Assembly: GCF_009720485.1 (NCBI RefSeq)
Contig: NZ_CP045245.1
Coordinates: 3,782,001 to 3,846,000 of the forward strand
From: Cellulomonas sp. JZ18
GTDB taxonomy: Bacteria; Actinomycetota; Actinomycetes; Actinomycetales; Cellulomonadaceae
DNA length: 64,000 nt
Reading direction: 5' to 3'
Shown here: positions 28,609 to 37,514 of the stretch, piece by piece
Numbering within the stretch: position 1 is the first letter of the stretch
How the letters are laid out: each line of letters starts with the position of its first letter
Notes under the pieces: generated by a model
What the model was told of the DNA's origin: nothing
Databases searched by the model: none
What the model saw: the letters and a program-made list of their open reading frames with translations, nothing else
Program-made: the position numbers and the translations under genes

Positions 28609-29745
28609 ATGAGCACCACCGGCACCGACGTCGTCGCACGGCCCTGGCGCGTCCTGCCCGCGCCGCCCGCACCCGCGTCGCCCGACGACGCCGACGCGTG
28701 GCCCTACGCGGGCGTCGCCGAGGTGTCCCGCCGCGTCGAGCTCGCGACGTGGGGCTGGGACGACCTGCACTCCCCCGTCCCCGTGCTGCTGCCCACGCTC
28801 CGGCCCAACCCGTACCGCGACGTCGCCGTGTGGGTCGCGGTGCTCGACGGTCCCGACGCGCCGGGCGCGGACGACGTCGTCGGCTTCGCCCGCGCGCTGC
28901 TGCCCCGCACGGCGAACACGCACACGGCGGAGGTCGAGGTGTGCGTGCTCCCCGAGCACCAGGGGCGCGGCGTCGGCTCGGCGCTGCTCGCCGCCGTGGA
29001 GGAGCACGCGCGCGCCGGCGGTCGCACGACCCTGCACACGTGGTCGGGCCACAGCCCGGAGCCGGAGCCGGGACCGGGCGCCCTGACCGCACCGACCGGC
29101 ACGGGCCGCGCCCCGGCCGACGCGCGCGCCGTGCGGTTCGCGCTCGCGCGCGGCTACGTGCTGGAGCAGGTCGAGCGGTACTCCGTCCTCGAGCTCCCCG
29201 GCGACCCGGGGCACCGGGCCGCGCTCCTCGCGGACGCCCGCGCGCACGCCGGCGACGACTACCGGACGCACACGTGGCACGACGAGCTGCCGGCGGACCG
29301 CCTCGGCGACCTCGCCGAGCTCTGGACCCGCATGAGCACCGACGTCCCGCTGGGCGGGCTCGACCTGCAGGAGGACCGCTGGGACGCCGAGCGGGTGCGG
29401 ACGCTGCTCGACCGCATGGCCCAGCGGCACCAGCACGTGCTGCTCACGGCGGCGGAGCACGTGCCGTCGGGCCGGCTCGCCGCCTTCACCTGGCTCCAGG
29501 TGCCGCGGCCGGACGTGCCGTTCGCGTTCCAGCAGGACACGCTCGTGCTGCGCGAGCACCGCGGCCACCGGCTCGGGATGCTCGTCAAGGCCGTCAACCT
29601 CGACGCGTTCACCGCGTGGCGGCCCGGCGAGCGGCGAATCCACACGTGGAACGCGCAGGAGAACGACCACATGCTCGCGATCAACGTCGCCCTCGGCTTC
29701 CGGCAGGCCGGCGTCGCGGCGGCCTGGCAGCGCACGGGCCTCTGA
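28609..29745 (+). CDS. GNAT family N-acetyltransferase, tandem-domain type (378 aa)
   Basis: About twice the length of a single GNAT. The N-terminal half carries the acetyl-CoA loop VCVLPEHQGRGVGSALLAAV (V/I-x-x-x-x-Q/R-x-x-G-x-G/A). The C-terminal half has a degenerate loop (VLREHRGHRLGMLVKAVNLD) and ends IHTWNAQENDHMLAINVALG, the usual Asn-rich end of this tandem family. Related actinobacterial proteins include mycothiol synthase-like enzymes, but the substrate here is unknown. ATG 28609 follows a weak site. The gene lies downstream of the cbp operon by 120 nt and may be independent. Confidence 0.85.
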   Translation: MSTTGTDVVARPWRVLPAPPAPASPDDADAWPYAGVAEVSRRVELATWGWDDLHSPVPVLLPTLRPNPYRDVAVWVAVLDGPDAPGADDVVGFARALLPRTANTHTAEVEVCVLPEHQGRGVGSALLAAVEEHARAGGRTTLHTWSGHSPEPEPGPGALTAPTGTGRAPADARAVRFALARGYVLEQVERYSVLELPGDPGHRAALLADARAHAGDDYRTHTWHDELPADRLGDLAELWTRMSTDVPLGGLDLQEDRWDAERVRTLLDRMAQRHQHVLLTAAEHVPSGRLAAFTWLQVPRPDVPFAFQQDTLVLREHRGHRLGMLVKAVNLDAFTAWRPGERRIHTWNAQENDHMLAINVALGFRQAGVAAAWQRTGL

Positions 29746-29757
29746 CACCGGGAGCCC

Positions 29758-29778
29758 CTCGTCCACGTGGTGGACGAG
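29758..29778. terminator. Short perfect hairpin after the tandem GNAT gene
   Basis: CTCGTCCAC and GTGGACGAG form a 9-bp perfect stem around a GTG loop, 12 nt after the stop codon at 29745. It is a plausible intrinsic terminator without a T-tract. Confidence 0.55.
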
Positions 29779-29787
29779 CGCCGTCAC

Positions 29788-29841
29788 GACCCCGTGGTCG
29801 TGCGACGGACCGACGCCGTCGACGCCGCTGATGACGGGGTC
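29788..29841. repeat. Dispersed palindromic repeat, copy B (degenerate right arm)
   Basis: Left arm GACCCCGTGGTCGTGC (29788-29803) is identical to copy C; the right arm (TGATGACGGGGTC, to 29841) has decayed. The core CCGACGCCG is shared with copy C. It lies between convergent acetyltransferase genes. Confidence 0.6.
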
Positions 29842-29914
29842 GGCGACGGCCGGTCCCGCCATCCGGACCGCACCGCCGGGGTGGCCGCGTGAGCGCGCGG
29901 GCCGTCGGGACCCG

Positions 29915-30514
29915 TCAGCGCAGCGGCAGGACCATCCGGTGCCCCCAGCCGTGCGACGCGTGCCGCCGCATCCCGATCCGCTCGTAGAACGCGATCGCGC
30001 CGGTGTTGCGCGCCGCCACGCCGAGGTGCAGGCCCGGCACGCCGCGCTCGCGCAGCGCGTCGGCGAGCGTGCCGAGGAGCCGGCGCCCCCAGCCCTGCCC
30101 CTGCAGGTGCGGCAGCAGGTCGACGTGCAGGTGCGCGGGGAACCCGTCGGGCACGTCGGGCGGCTCACGGTGGTGCAGCTGGCGGACGAGCACGTGGTCC
30201 TCGCTGCCGTCGTGCGGGTCGGGGCGCTCCGGGTAGCGCGCGCGCAGGCCGGGCCACCAGTGCGTCGCGGTCCACGCCTCGAACGCCGCGGTGTCGGCGG
30301 TGCCGACGACGTACCCGCCGACCCCCTGCTCGTCCGTCACCACGAACGTCAGCCCGGGGTCGGCCAGCGGGTACGGCCCGGCGTAGAGGTGCCCGAGCAG
30401 GTCCGGGTCGCGGTACAGGGGCGTCGCGTCGCGCCCCGCGTCGCCCGTGCGCAGGCACACCCGGTACAGGCCGGGCTGGTCGGACGGGTGGTAGGGGCGC
30501 AGGACGGCGGGCAC
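29915..30514 (-). CDS. GNAT family N-acetyltransferase
   Basis: 199 residues from GTG 30512-30514. The acetyl-CoA binding loop is LQGQGWGRRLLGTLADALRE and the downstream GLHLGVAARNTGAIAFYERI ends in the typical (N)xxAxxFYExxGF signature. The N-terminal VLRPYHPSDQPGLYRVCLRT and PLYRDPDLLGHLYAGPYP resemble actinobacterial acetyltransferases often labelled hexosaminidase-associated. The ribosome site is weak. It is convergent with the tandem GNAT gene and divergent from the tRNA. Substrate unknown. Confidence 0.88.
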   Translation of the reverse strand: MPAVLRPYHPSDQPGLYRVCLRTGDAGRDATPLYRDPDLLGHLYAGPYPLADPGLTFVVTDEQGVGGYVVGTADTAAFEAWTATHWWPGLRARYPERPDPHDGSEDHVLVRQLHHREPPDVPDGFPAHLHVDLLPHLQGQGWGRRLLGTLADALRERGVPGLHLGVAARNTGAIAFYERIGMRRHASHGWGHRMVLPLR

Positions 30515-30595
30515 GCGACGAGCCTGCCACGCGCGTCGCGACCGGCGCCGTGGATTGGGTAGGATCGTCGGCGCACGTCCCCTCGGGGCCGTCGC

Positions 30596-30666
30596 GCGGG
30601 TGTAGTTCAATGGTAGAACTTCAGCTTCCCAAGCTGACAGCGCGGGTTCGATTCCCGTCACCCGCT
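30596..30666 (+). tRNA. tRNA-Gly (anticodon CCC)
   Basis: A 71-nt cloverleaf without encoded CCA: acceptor GCGGGTG/CACCCGC, D-arm with GTAGTTCAATGGTAGAAC, anticodon stem TCAGC/GCTGA with loop TTCCCAA (CCC at 30628-30630), and T-arm GCGGGTTCGATTCCCGT. It decodes GGG. No integrase or att duplication is seen beside it. Confidence 0.97.
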
Positions 30667-30671
30667 CCCTC

Positions 30672-30707
30672 CAGGGCCAGGTCAGGACGTCGTCCGACCT
30701 GGCCCTG
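30672..30707 (+). terminator. Terminator after tRNA-Gly
   Basis: CAGGGCCAGGTC (30672-30683) pairs perfectly with GACCTGGCCCTG (30696-30707) around a 12-nt loop, 5 nt after the tRNA. Confidence 0.8.
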
Positions 30708-30779
30708 ACGCATGTCCGGGTGCGGAGCCCGACGGACGGCGGGACGATCGTCGGGTCGGTGCGACCCGAGGAGGCGACC

Positions 30780-31214
30780 ATGCCGAAGACCGCACGTTCC
30801 GGGAAGGCGAAGCAGGACGAGATCCCGTCGACGCTGCAGCGCTCGGACGAGAAGGCGCAGCGCACGTTCGCGAAGACGTACGACTCGGCGATGGAGTCGT
30901 ACGACGGCGACGAGCAGCGGGCCGCGCGCGCCGCCTACGCGTCGCTCAAGCACACGCACGAGAAGGTGGGCGACCACTGGGAGCCCAAGGAGGAGAACGG
31001 TCCCTCCGACTCCCGCGCGGAGGGCGGCGGCCCGGACGGCGACGCCCCGACCGCGGGCGGCGTCGACGCGAACGCGAGCAAGAAGCACCTCTACGACGTC
31101 GCGTCGCGCCTCGAGATCAGCGGCCGCTCGCGCATGACCAAGGACGAGCTCGTCGAGGCGATCGGCAAGGAGAACGACCGGCGCTCGCGGAAGGCCCGCG
31201 AGCAGGACCGCTGA
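30780..31214 (+). CDS. ChaB family protein with C-terminal Rho-N/SAP-like domain
   Basis: 144 residues, ATG 30780 after GAGGAGGCGACC. The N-terminal ChaB domain (about 10-70) reads IPSTLQRSDEKAQRTFAKTY followed by YASLKHTHEKVGDHWEPKE. A Gly/Asp-rich linker follows. The C-terminal helices KKHLYDVASRLEISGRSRMT and KDELVEAIGKEN look like the Rho-N/LEM-like nucleic acid binding fold that often tails actinobacterial ChaB proteins. The original ChaB is linked to cation transport in E. coli, but the real role is unknown. It is a single gene between the tRNA and the TetR operon. Confidence 0.85.
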   Translation: MPKTARSGKAKQDEIPSTLQRSDEKAQRTFAKTYDSAMESYDGDEQRAARAAYASLKHTHEKVGDHWEPKEENGPSDSRAEGGGPDGDAPTAGGVDANASKKHLYDVASRLEISGRSRMTKDELVEAIGKENDRRSRKAREQDR

Positions 31215-31271
31215 CGGCGACGCCCGCCACTCCCCCGGCGACGCGCTGAGGAGCGCCTGAGCACCACCCCC

Positions 31272-31301
31272 TTGCCACCGGGCTGAACGCGTGGTTAGCC
31301 T
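31272..31301 (+). promoter_or_regulatory. Promoter of the TetR-ABC operon with overlapping direct repeats
   Basis: TTGCCA (31272-31277), an 18-nt spacer and TAGCCT (31296-31301), with ATG 31309 only 7 nt downstream, so the transcript is probably leaderless. Two 18-nt direct repeats (CTGAACGCGTGGTTAGCC at 31283-31300 and CTGAACATGCGGTCAGCC at 31303-31320), 20 bp apart and 14/18 identical, cover the -10 and start codon and look like the TetR operator. Confidence 0.6.
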
Positions 31302-31308
31302 ACTGAAC

Positions 31309-31989
31309 ATGCGGTCAGCCACCCCGTCCGACGACCTCACCGCCCGCGCGCGCATCCGCGACGCCGCGATCGCGCGGTTCGGCCGCGACGGGTTCGGCGT
31401 CAGCCTGCGGGCCATCGCGCAGGACGCCGGCGTCAGCGCACCCCTCGTGCTCCACCACTTCGGCTCCAAGGACCGCCTGCGCGCGGAGTGCGACGCGCAC
31501 GTGCTCGCGACGATCGCCTCGCACAAGGCGGACGCGGTCGGCCCGTCGGGTCCCGACCACCTGCTCGTCGACCTGGCGCAGGTCGAGTCGTTCGCGCCGC
31601 TGGTCGCGTACGTCCTGCGCAGCGTGCAGCACGGCGGCGAGCTCGCCCGCACGTTCGTCGACGCCTTCGTCGCGGACGCGGAGGAGTACCTGCGCGCCGG
31701 CGTCGCGGCCGGCACCGTCCGCCCCAGCCGCGACGAGCGCGCCCGCGCCCGGTTCCTCACGCAGCAGGCGATGGGCGGCCTGCTCGTCGCGCTCACGCTC
31801 GAGCCCGCGCAGGACCCCACGCAGCTCGGCGCCCGCCTGCGCGCCCACATGGACGCCGTCGCGCTGCCCGCCCTCGAGCTCTACACCGAGGGCCTCATGA
31901 CCGACCGGCGCATGCTCGACGCCTACCTCATGTACGTGACGGACCCGCCCGGGGGCACGCCCGCCCCCGACCCCACCCCGTCGTCCTGA
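31309..31989 (+). CDS. TetR/AcrR family transcriptional regulator
   Basis: 226 residues. The N-terminal TetR DNA-binding domain is clear ([20 protein letters not shown] followed by [20 protein letters not shown]). The C-terminal ligand domain is of the type seen with ABC-2 drug exporters. The start ATG 31309 is leaderless (see promoter). The ABC ATPase begins 13 nt after its stop and the permease overlaps that, giving a three-gene autoregulated efflux operon. Confidence 0.92.
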   Translation: MRSATPSDDLTARARIRDAAIARFGRDGFGVSLRAIAQDAGVSAPLVLHHFGSKDRLRAECDAHVLATIASHKADAVGPSGPDHLLVDLAQVESFAPLVAYVLRSVQHGGELARTFVDAFVADAEEYLRAGVAAGTVRPSRDERARARFLTQQAMGGLLVALTLEPAQDPTQLGARLRAHMDAVALPALELYTEGLMTDRRMLDAYLMYVTDPPGGTPAPDPTPSS

Positions 31990-32002
31990 GAGAAGACCCG
32001 CC

Positions 32003-32890
32003 ATGCCCGTCGTCGACGTGCACGACCTGACCAAGTCCTTCGGCACCGTCCGCGCCCTCGACCACCTCGACCTCACGGTCGAGGCCGGCGAGGTGCACGG
32101 CTTCCTCGGCCCCAACGGCGCCGGGAAGACCACCACCCTGCGCGTGCTGCTCGGGCTCATCCGCGCCGACTCCGGCAGCGCCCGCGTCCTCGGCGCGGAC
32201 CCCTGGGCCGACGCCGTCGCCCTGCACCGCCGCACCGCGTACGTCCCGGGCGACGTCACGCTGTGGCCGCAGCTCACCGGCGGCGAGACGGTCGACCTGC
32301 TGCTGCGCCTGCACGGCCGGCACGACCGCCGTCGGCGCGACGAGCTGCTCGAGCGCTTCGCCCTCGACCCCACCAAGAAGGCACGCACCTACTCCAAGGG
32401 GAACCGGCAGAAGGTCGCCCTCGTCGCGGCGCTCGCGAGCGACGCCGAGCTGCTCGTGCTCGACGAGCCGACGTCGGGCCTCGACCCGCTCATGGAGCTC
32501 GTGTTCCAGGAGTGCGTCGCGGAGGCGGCCGCCGCCGGGCGGACCGTGCTGCTGTCCAGCCACGTGCTCGCCGAGGTCGAGCGGCTGTGCGAGCGCGTGA
32601 CCATCGTCCGCGAGGGCCGCACGGTCCTCACGGGCTCCCTCGCCGAGCTGCGCGCGCTGCACCGCACGAGCGTCAGCGCGACGACCGACGCCGACCCAGC
32701 CGCCCTCGCCGCCCTGCCCGGCGTGCACGACGTGCGCCGCGACGGCGGGCGCGTGCAGCTCGCGGTCGACGACGACGCGCTCCCGCAGCTCCTGGCAGCG
32801 CTGGCCCGGGCGGGTGCGCGCGGGCTCGTCGCGACGCCGCCGTCGCTCGAGGAGCTGTTCGTGCAGCAGTACGCGGGGGTGGCGCGGTGA
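32003..32890 (+). CDS. ABC transporter ATP-binding protein (ABC-2 exporter)
   Basis: 295 residues. Walker [18 protein letters not shown] (residues about 36-52), signature-type [15 protein letters not shown] (about 131-145), Walker [17 protein letters not shown], and H-loop [11 protein letters not shown]. The SKGN signature in place of LSGGQ is typical of the drug/polyketide-exporter ATPases in actinobacteria. It energises the permease encoded next, whose GTG start overlaps its stop (GTGA). Confidence 0.93.
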   Translation: MPVVDVHDLTKSFGTVRALDHLDLTVEAGEVHGFLGPNGAGKTTTLRVLLGLIRADSGSARVLGADPWADAVALHRRTAYVPGDVTLWPQLTGGETVDLLLRLHGRHDRRRRDELLERFALDPTKKARTYSKGNRQKVALVAALASDAELLVLDEPTSGLDPLMELVFQECVAEAAAAGRTVLLSSHVLAEVERLCERVTIVREGRTVLTGSLAELRALHRTSVSATTDADPAALAALPGVHDVRRDGGRVQLAVDDDALPQLLAALARAGARGLVATPPSLEELFVQQYAGVAR

Positions 32891-34521
32891 CCGCCGTGCT
32901 GCAGCGACCCGCCCCGGTCGCCGAGCGCACGCACGACCTCACCGGCGTCGGCACGCTCGTGCGGGTCGGGCTGCGCCGCGAGCGGGTCCGCCTCGCCGTG
33001 TGGGTCGCCGCCCTCGGCGGGTTCCTCACGCTCGTCGCCACGTCGCTCCAGGAGGTGTACCCGAACCCGGCCGCGTGGCAGGGACGCGCCGCGATCATGC
33101 GGGAGCCGTCCGGTGCGCTGCTGAGCGGACCCGGCTACGGCCTGGACGACTACACGGTCGGTCCGATGGTCGCCAACGAGATGCTCGGCATGCTGGCCGT
33201 CGCGGTCGCGCTCATGTCGTCCTTCCTCGTCGTGCGGCACACCCGCGCCGAGGAGGAGCAGGGCCGGCTCGACCTCGTCCTCGCGGGCGTGGTCGGGCGG
33301 CGTGCGCCGCTCGTGGCGGCGCTGGTGCTCGCGGTGGTCGCGGACGCCGCCGTCGCGGTGGCCCTGGTGGCCGGGATGCTCGCGGCGGGCCTGCCCCTCG
33401 CCGGGTCGCTCGCCGTCGGCGCCGGCGTGGGCGCGGTCGGGCTCGTCGGCGCCGGGCTCGCGGCCGTGACGGCGCAGCTGACCTGGCGCGCGCGGACCGC
33501 CAACGGGCTGGCGTCCGCCGCCGTCGCGCTGGCCTACGTGCTGCGCGGCGTCGGCGACGCCCGGCAGCAGGGCGGCAGCGCGCTGTCGTGGGCGTCACCG
33601 ATCGGCTGGGCGCAGCAGACGCGCGCGTTCGTCGACGAGCGCTGGTGGCCGCTGCTGCTCGTGCTCGCGCTGGCCGCCGCGCTCGTCGCCGTCGCTCTCG
33701 TGCTGGGGCGTCGGCGCGACGTCGGCGCGGGCCTGCTGCCCGAGCGCCGGGGGCGCGCGCGGGCGTCGGCGGCCCTGCGCAGCCCGCTCGCGCTCGTGGC
33801 CCGCCTGGAGCGCGGCGCGCTCGTCGGCTGGGCGGTCGGCCTCGCCGTCATGGCCGTGCTCACGGGGTCGCTCGTCGAGGGCGTGGTGGACGGCCTCGAG
33901 GCCGACCCCGCCCTCGCGGACGTGTTCGGCGCCACCGGCGACGACGTGGTGCTCGGCATGCTGTCGGCCTTCCTGGGCTTCCTCGCGATGGCCGTCACCG
34001 TGTTCGCGGTCGTGGCCGTCCTGCGCGCGGGCCGCGAGGAGGCGCGCGGGCGGGCCGCGACCGTGCTGGCGGCCGCGGTCAGCCGGCCGGCCTGGCTCGG
34101 CGCGCACCTGGTGGTGGCGGTCGCCGCGGCCGCGGTCCTGCTGGTGCTGTCCGGCACGGCGCTCGGCGCGGGGGCGGTCGCCGTCACCGACGACGCCGGC
34201 CTGGTCGGCGACCTCGCCCTGGCCTCGCTGGTGCACCTGCCCGTCGTCGCCGGGTTCGCCGCGCTCGCGGCGCTCGTGCACGCGCTGCGCGCGCCGACGT
34301 GGACGCTGTGGCTGGTCGTCGTCGCGAGCGTCGTCGCCGGCCTGTACGGCGGGCTGCTGGGGCTGCCGCGCGCGGTGCTCGACGCGGTGCCGTTCGCCCT
34401 GGTCCCGGCCGCACCGGCCGAGGCGTTCGACGCGGGTGCGGTGCTGGCCGTGAGCGCGGTCGCCGTGCTGCTGTCGGCCGCGGCCCTGGCCGTCCACCGC
34501 CGTCGCGACCTCGCCGCCTGA
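32887..34521 (+). CDS. ABC-2 type permease (drug/polyketide exporter family)
   Basis: 544 residues with about 12 hydrophobic segments in two homologous halves; the first begins [20 protein letters not shown] and the second [20 protein letters not shown]. This layout matches the actinobacterial 'exporter of polyketide antibiotics' permeases. Typical residues of the external loop are visible ([20 protein letters not shown]). It forms the membrane pore with the ATPase at 32003. GTG 32887 overlaps the preceding stop. Confidence 0.9.
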   Translation: MTAVLQRPAPVAERTHDLTGVGTLVRVGLRRERVRLAVWVAALGGFLTLVATSLQEVYPNPAAWQGRAAIMREPSGALLSGPGYGLDDYTVGPMVANEMLGMLAVAVALMSSFLVVRHTRAEEEQGRLDLVLAGVVGRRAPLVAALVLAVVADAAVAVALVAGMLAAGLPLAGSLAVGAGVGAVGLVGAGLAAVTAQLTWRARTANGLASAAVALAYVLRGVGDARQQGGSALSWASPIGWAQQTRAFVDERWWPLLLVLALAAALVAVALVLGRRRDVGAGLLPERRGRARASAALRSPLALVARLERGALVGWAVGLAVMAVLTGSLVEGVVDGLEADPALADVFGATGDDVVLGMLSAFLGFLAMAVTVFAVVAVLRAGREEARGRAATVLAAAVSRPAWLGAHLVVAVAAAAVLLVLSGTALGAGAVAVTDDAGLVGDLALASLVHLPVVAGFAALAALVHALRAPTWTLWLVVVASVVAGLYGGLLGLPRAVLDAVPFALVPAAPAEAFDAGAVLAVSAVAVLLSAAALAVHRRRDLAA

Positions 34522-34572
34522 CGGGCCCGGTCGCGCCCGGCTCCTGAGACGTGCGTGAGAGGGGCGTCCCCG

Positions 34573-34582
34573 CAAACGTTTA
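34573..34582 (+). promoter_or_regulatory. LacI-type box upstream of DUF4352-like gene
   Basis: CAAACGTTTA has the AAACGTTT core of the boxes found before the LPMO genes. It lies 175 bp upstream of the start at 34758, with TACGGT near 34600 as a possible -10. Position fits regulation but the outer bases differ from the LPMO boxes. Confidence 0.3.
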
Positions 34583-34757
34583 GGCCTCCACGGGCGTCGC
34601 TACGGTCGTCGCCGACGTCGCCCCGGGACGCCCAGCCGGACCGGGTGCCGCGGCGTCGTGCGCACCCGCCGACGCACCGGCCGGTGCCCGCCCCGTGACC
34701 GCCGCCGCCGGCCAGCCCGGCGGCGGCGGCGCGCCGTCGTCCAGGAGGCACACCGTC

Positions 34758-35402
34758 GTGACCACGTCCCGCGCCCACAGCCCGGCAGCGCACCCCGCGA
34801 CCGGCGCGACGCCCGTCGCGCCGGCCCGACCGGCCGGGCCCGACGACCCCGAGGGCACCGGCACCGGGACGGGCCGTGCCCGGGTGTGGGGCGCGGTCGG
34901 CCTCGTCGTGGCCGTGCTCGCCGTCGTCCTCGTCGTGCGGTCCGGGCTGGGCTCGACCGCCGGCACGGCGGCCGCACCCGCCGGTGCGGCCTCTCCCGAG
35001 GTGCTCGACGCGGGCCACACGACGTTCGGGACGGCGTTCGCGTACGCGGACGGCCTCGAGGTCGAGGTCGGCGCACCGCAGCCGTTCACGCCGTCGCCCC
35101 TCGCGTCCGGCGCGGACCCCGGCCGGACCACCGTCCTCGTCGAGGTCACGGTCACCAACGGGACCGAGAGGACCTACCGCGCCAGCACGCTCGCCGTCAC
35201 CGCGTCCTCGGGGAGCACGCAGGCACCGCAGGTCGCGGACCCGCAGCACGCGGTCGAGCTATCCGGGCCCGCCTTCGCGGTGCCGCCGGGCGGTGAGGTG
35301 TCGTTCCGCCTCGGCTTTGCGGTGGACCGCCCGGACGATCTGCGCCTGACGGTCATCCCGGCCATCTACGGCTACGCACCGCTCGTCGTCGCGGACGTGT
35401 GA
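34758..35402 (+). CDS. DUF4352-like membrane-anchored protein (214 aa)
   Basis: GTG 34758 is chosen because AGGAGG (34743-34748) sits 9 nt before it. A Pro/Gly-rich cytoplasmic head (about 45 residues) precedes a single hydrophobic helix (VWGAVGLVVAVLAVVLVV). An extracytoplasmic beta-sandwich with DUF4352-type motifs follows (VLVEVTVTNGTERTYRAS, SFRLGFAVDRPDDLRLTVIP). It is a tandem relative of the lipoprotein at 35706. Function unknown; the fold is common in secreted and lipid-anchored proteins of Gram-positives. Confidence 0.75.
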   Translation: MTTSRAHSPAAHPATGATPVAPARPAGPDDPEGTGTGTGRARVWGAVGLVVAVLAVVLVVRSGLGSTAGTAAAPAGAASPEVLDAGHTTFGTAFAYADGLEVEVGAPQPFTPSPLASGADPGRTTVLVEVTVTNGTERTYRASTLAVTASSGSTQAPQVADPQHAVELSGPAFAVPPGGEVSFRLGFAVDRPDDLRLTVIPAIYGYAPLVVADV

Positions 35403-35705
35403 CGAACGTCTCCGGGGGTCCGCAGCAGGGGCGCCATTGTTTCCGGCGCATTTCCCCGACGCATCGCACAGTTGCATTCCGGACCATTCCCCTGCACCTG
35501 TTCACCCGATCGTCGGTTGCGCGCTGCGCGGCCGTGATCTGGGGCATCGGGGCCCCGACGGAGCCCCGTGCCGCGGCGTGGACGGGCCGGCCGCCGCCCC
35601 GGACGGCGCTGCTACATTCGCGCCGACCGGCGGGGGCCGGAAAAAGGACGGCCTTTTCCCCGGACTGCCCGCGTTCACCGGCGGACACGTTCCGAGGAGA
35701 TCCCC
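35403..35705 (+). other. 303-bp gap, locally less GC-rich, with leader hairpin
   Basis: The stretch 35436-35520 (TTGTTTCC, CATTTCCCC, TTGCATTCC and similar) is noticeably richer in A/T than the surroundings. TACATT at 35613-35618 is a possible -10 for the lipoprotein gene. In the leader, CCGGAAAAAGG (about 35637) can pair with CCTTTTCCCCGG (about 35652) just upstream of the GAGGAG ribosome site. No known riboswitch is recognised. Confidence 0.35.
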
Positions 35706-36283
35706 GTGACCCACCTTCCCGCCGTGCGCACCGCGCGCGCACCCCGCACCGCCCCCTCTCCCCGCGCGCGCCGCGGCCTGCGCGCGCCGCGGCGGCCGCG
35801 CTCCTGGTGGCCCTGCTGACCGGCACCGCGGCGTGCACCTCCAGCGCCGAGGCCGGCGAGGCCGCCACCCCGACCGCCGAGGTCACGCAGGCGGGCTCGA
35901 CCGTCCCGTTCGGGCGCCCCTACCAGTACGGCGACGGCCTGTTCGTCCTCGTGAAGGAGCCGCAGGAGTTCGAGCCGTCCCGCGAGGCGCAGGGCGTCGA
36001 CGAGGGCGTGCCGGTGCGGGTGCGCGTCCAGGTCACCAACGGCACGCGCCGGTCGTACACGCCCAGCACGCTCGAGGCCACGGCCATGTCGGGGGGTGCG
36101 CAGGCCACCCAGGTCGTCGACCTGACGCGCGAGATCGACGCCGCCGGCCCCTACGTGACGCTCGACCCCGGCCAGACCGTGAGCTTCGACCTCGCGTTCG
36201 CTGTCGCGGACCCCGACGACGTCACGGTGACGGTCGCGCCCGCGCTCGGCGGGTACGAGCCGCTGGTCGTCACGACCGACTGA
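35706..36283 (+). pseudogene. DUF4352-like lipoprotein, frameshift in signal peptide
   Basis: GTG 35706 follows CGAGGAGATCCCC but its frame (VTHLPAVRTARAPRT) ends early. From about 35785 the coding frame is frame 2: AAAALLVALLTGTAAC, a good lipobox (LTGTAAC), then VRVRVQVTNGTRRSYTPSTL and SFDLAFAVADPDDVTVTVAP. A one-base loss somewhere in 35755-35800 (GC repeats) explains this. No start codon exists in frame 2 between the ribosome site and the lipobox. The mature domain is a tandem copy of the protein encoded at 34758. Export and lipid anchoring are predicted; role unknown. Confidence 0.65.
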
Positions 36284-36292
36284 CGCGGACAC

Positions 36293-36319
36293 GGTGGGCC
36301 GCCGGCGCGGCGGCCCACC
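36293..36319. terminator. Bidirectional terminator
   Basis: GGTGGGCCGCCG and CGGCGGCCCACC form a perfect 12-bp stem around GCG, between the convergent lipoprotein and CobW-like genes. Confidence 0.8.
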
Positions 36320-36335
36320 TCCGCGCACCCCGGGC

Positions 36336-37442
36336 TCACGCCGAGGTGCGGGCCCCGAGCCAGGGCTCCAGCACGTCGGGGCGGCCGAGCCACGGGGTGA
36401 GGCCGGCGCGCATCTCGGCCGCGCTGAGGACGAGGTCCTCGAAGGCGTCGCGCAGGGCGGGCGCCTCGTCCCCCGTGCCGACGACGACGATCCGCGTGTC
36501 CGGGCGCCGCCCGCCCCACGGCCCCGCCGCGCCGACGCTCAGCTGACCACCGGCGCCGTCCCACGCGCACAGCGTGTCCGGGCGGCTGGGCACCCAGAAC
36601 CTCCCGCGGCTGCGCAGCCGCCCGTCGCCCAGCCGGTGCACGCCGTGCAGCAGCCGCTCGGGGTGGAACGGGTGGGGCGTGCGCAGGTCCAGGGACCACA
36701 CGCCGTGGTCGGTGGGGGCACCGGCGACGGGCGCGGCGTACGCCGGGTCCAGGCGGCGCTCGGCCCGCGCCGGGCGGTGCTCGTGGGCGACGAGGTCCGC
36801 GAGACCGGCGCCGTAGCGTCCGTCCTGCCGGCGCCCGTCGGCCGCGCGGACGTGGTCCAGCAGGTCGGAGGCGACGGGGTGGTCGCGCCGGTCCCCCGTG
36901 ACGAGCACGAGGTCGGCGTGCGCGACCTGCGCGGCGAGCGCCTCGCCGACGGCGCGGCGGTCGTCCTCGGTGAGGGCGTGGCCGCGCTCGACGAGCAGGT
37001 CGTCGCCGAGCAGGTCGTCCTCGAACGTGGCGAGGTCGACGGTGGCGACGGCGTCGGCGAGGCGCAGGCGCGCGAGCGGCTCGCCGGGTCGCATCGCCCA
37101 CCCGAGCGCGCGGACGACGGGCAGCGACTCGGCGCTCACGGGCAGCGCCAGGACGATCGCGTCCCACCGGCCGTCGGCGGCGAGACGCGCGAGCGTCGGC
37201 ACGGCGTCCTCGCGCACCGCGCAGGACAGGCAGGCGTGCTCGAGCGGCACGGTCTCGTCCTCGACGACCCCGGACGCGTCCGCGACGACGCGGCGCAGGC
37301 TCCCGCCGTCCTCGTCGTCGTGGATGTCGTGGCGCAGCGCGACGACGCGCGGGGAGTCGACCAGCAGGCCGAGGACGACGGCGTCGCGCTCGACGGGGTC
37401 GATCGAGGACAGGACGACGACGGGCGTGCGGACAGGACCCAC
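36336..37442 (-). CDS. CobW-family-like protein with degenerate P-loop (Rv0106 type)
   Basis: 368 residues, GTG 37440-37442 after AGGAGGAGG. The fold follows CobW/ZNG metallochaperones: N-terminal strand VRTPVVVLSSIDPVERDAVV, an ACLSCAVREDAVPTLARLA metal/CxxC block (CobW has CxCC-TLRED), and a C-terminal CobW_C-like part (RTPHPFHPERLLHGVHRLGD, GRFWVPSRPDTLCAWDGAGG). The Walker A GxxxxGKT is absent, replaced by SSIDPVERDAV, as I recall for M. tuberculosis Rv0106. GTP hydrolysis is therefore doubtful. It is divergent from the alternative ribosomal protein operon with a Zur-like box between, implying a role in zinc starvation. Confidence 0.8.
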   Translation of the reverse strand: MGPVRTPVVVLSSIDPVERDAVVLGLLVDSPRVVALRHDIHDDEDGGSLRRVVADASGVVEDETVPLEHACLSCAVREDAVPTLARLAADGRWDAIVLALPVSAESLPVVRALGWAMRPGEPLARLRLADAVATVDLATFEDDLLGDDLLVERGHALTEDDRRAVGEALAAQVAHADLVLVTGDRRDHPVASDLLDHVRAADGRRQDGRYGAGLADLVAHEHRPARAERRLDPAYAAPVAGAPTDHGVWSLDLRTPHPFHPERLLHGVHRLGDGRLRSRGRFWVPSRPDTLCAWDGAGGQLSVGAAGPWGGRRPDTRIVVVGTGDEAPALRDAFEDLVLSAAEMRAGLTPWLGRPDVLEPWLGARTSA

Positions 37443-37476
37443 GGCGGGCCTCCTCCTGGGTGGCGAGCGGGTGACG

Positions 37477-37506
37477 TTGACGCGAACGATAATCAATAAC
37501 TACTGT
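37477..37506. promoter_or_regulatory. Divergent promoter with Zur-like box
   Basis: TTGACG (37477-37482), 18 nt and TACTGT (37501-37506) make a strong rightward promoter, with ATG 37515 only 8 nt beyond. The spacer holds GATAATCAATA; its complement TGATTATC is the half-site of actinobacterial Zur boxes (TGATAATGATTATCA-like). Zinc-bound Zur here would shut off both sides. Confidence 0.6.
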
Positions 37507-37514
37507 CGTCGTCC

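Noticed and set aside
30596..30707. tRNA-Gly as an integration site for a mobile element
   Set aside because: No integrase, no duplicated tRNA 3' end and normal neighbours; only a terminator follows.
35403..35705. Leader of the DUF4352 lipoprotein considered as a known riboswitch (ydaO or similar)
   Set aside because: None of the conserved ydaO or other class motifs I know is present; only a simple hairpin can be drawn.
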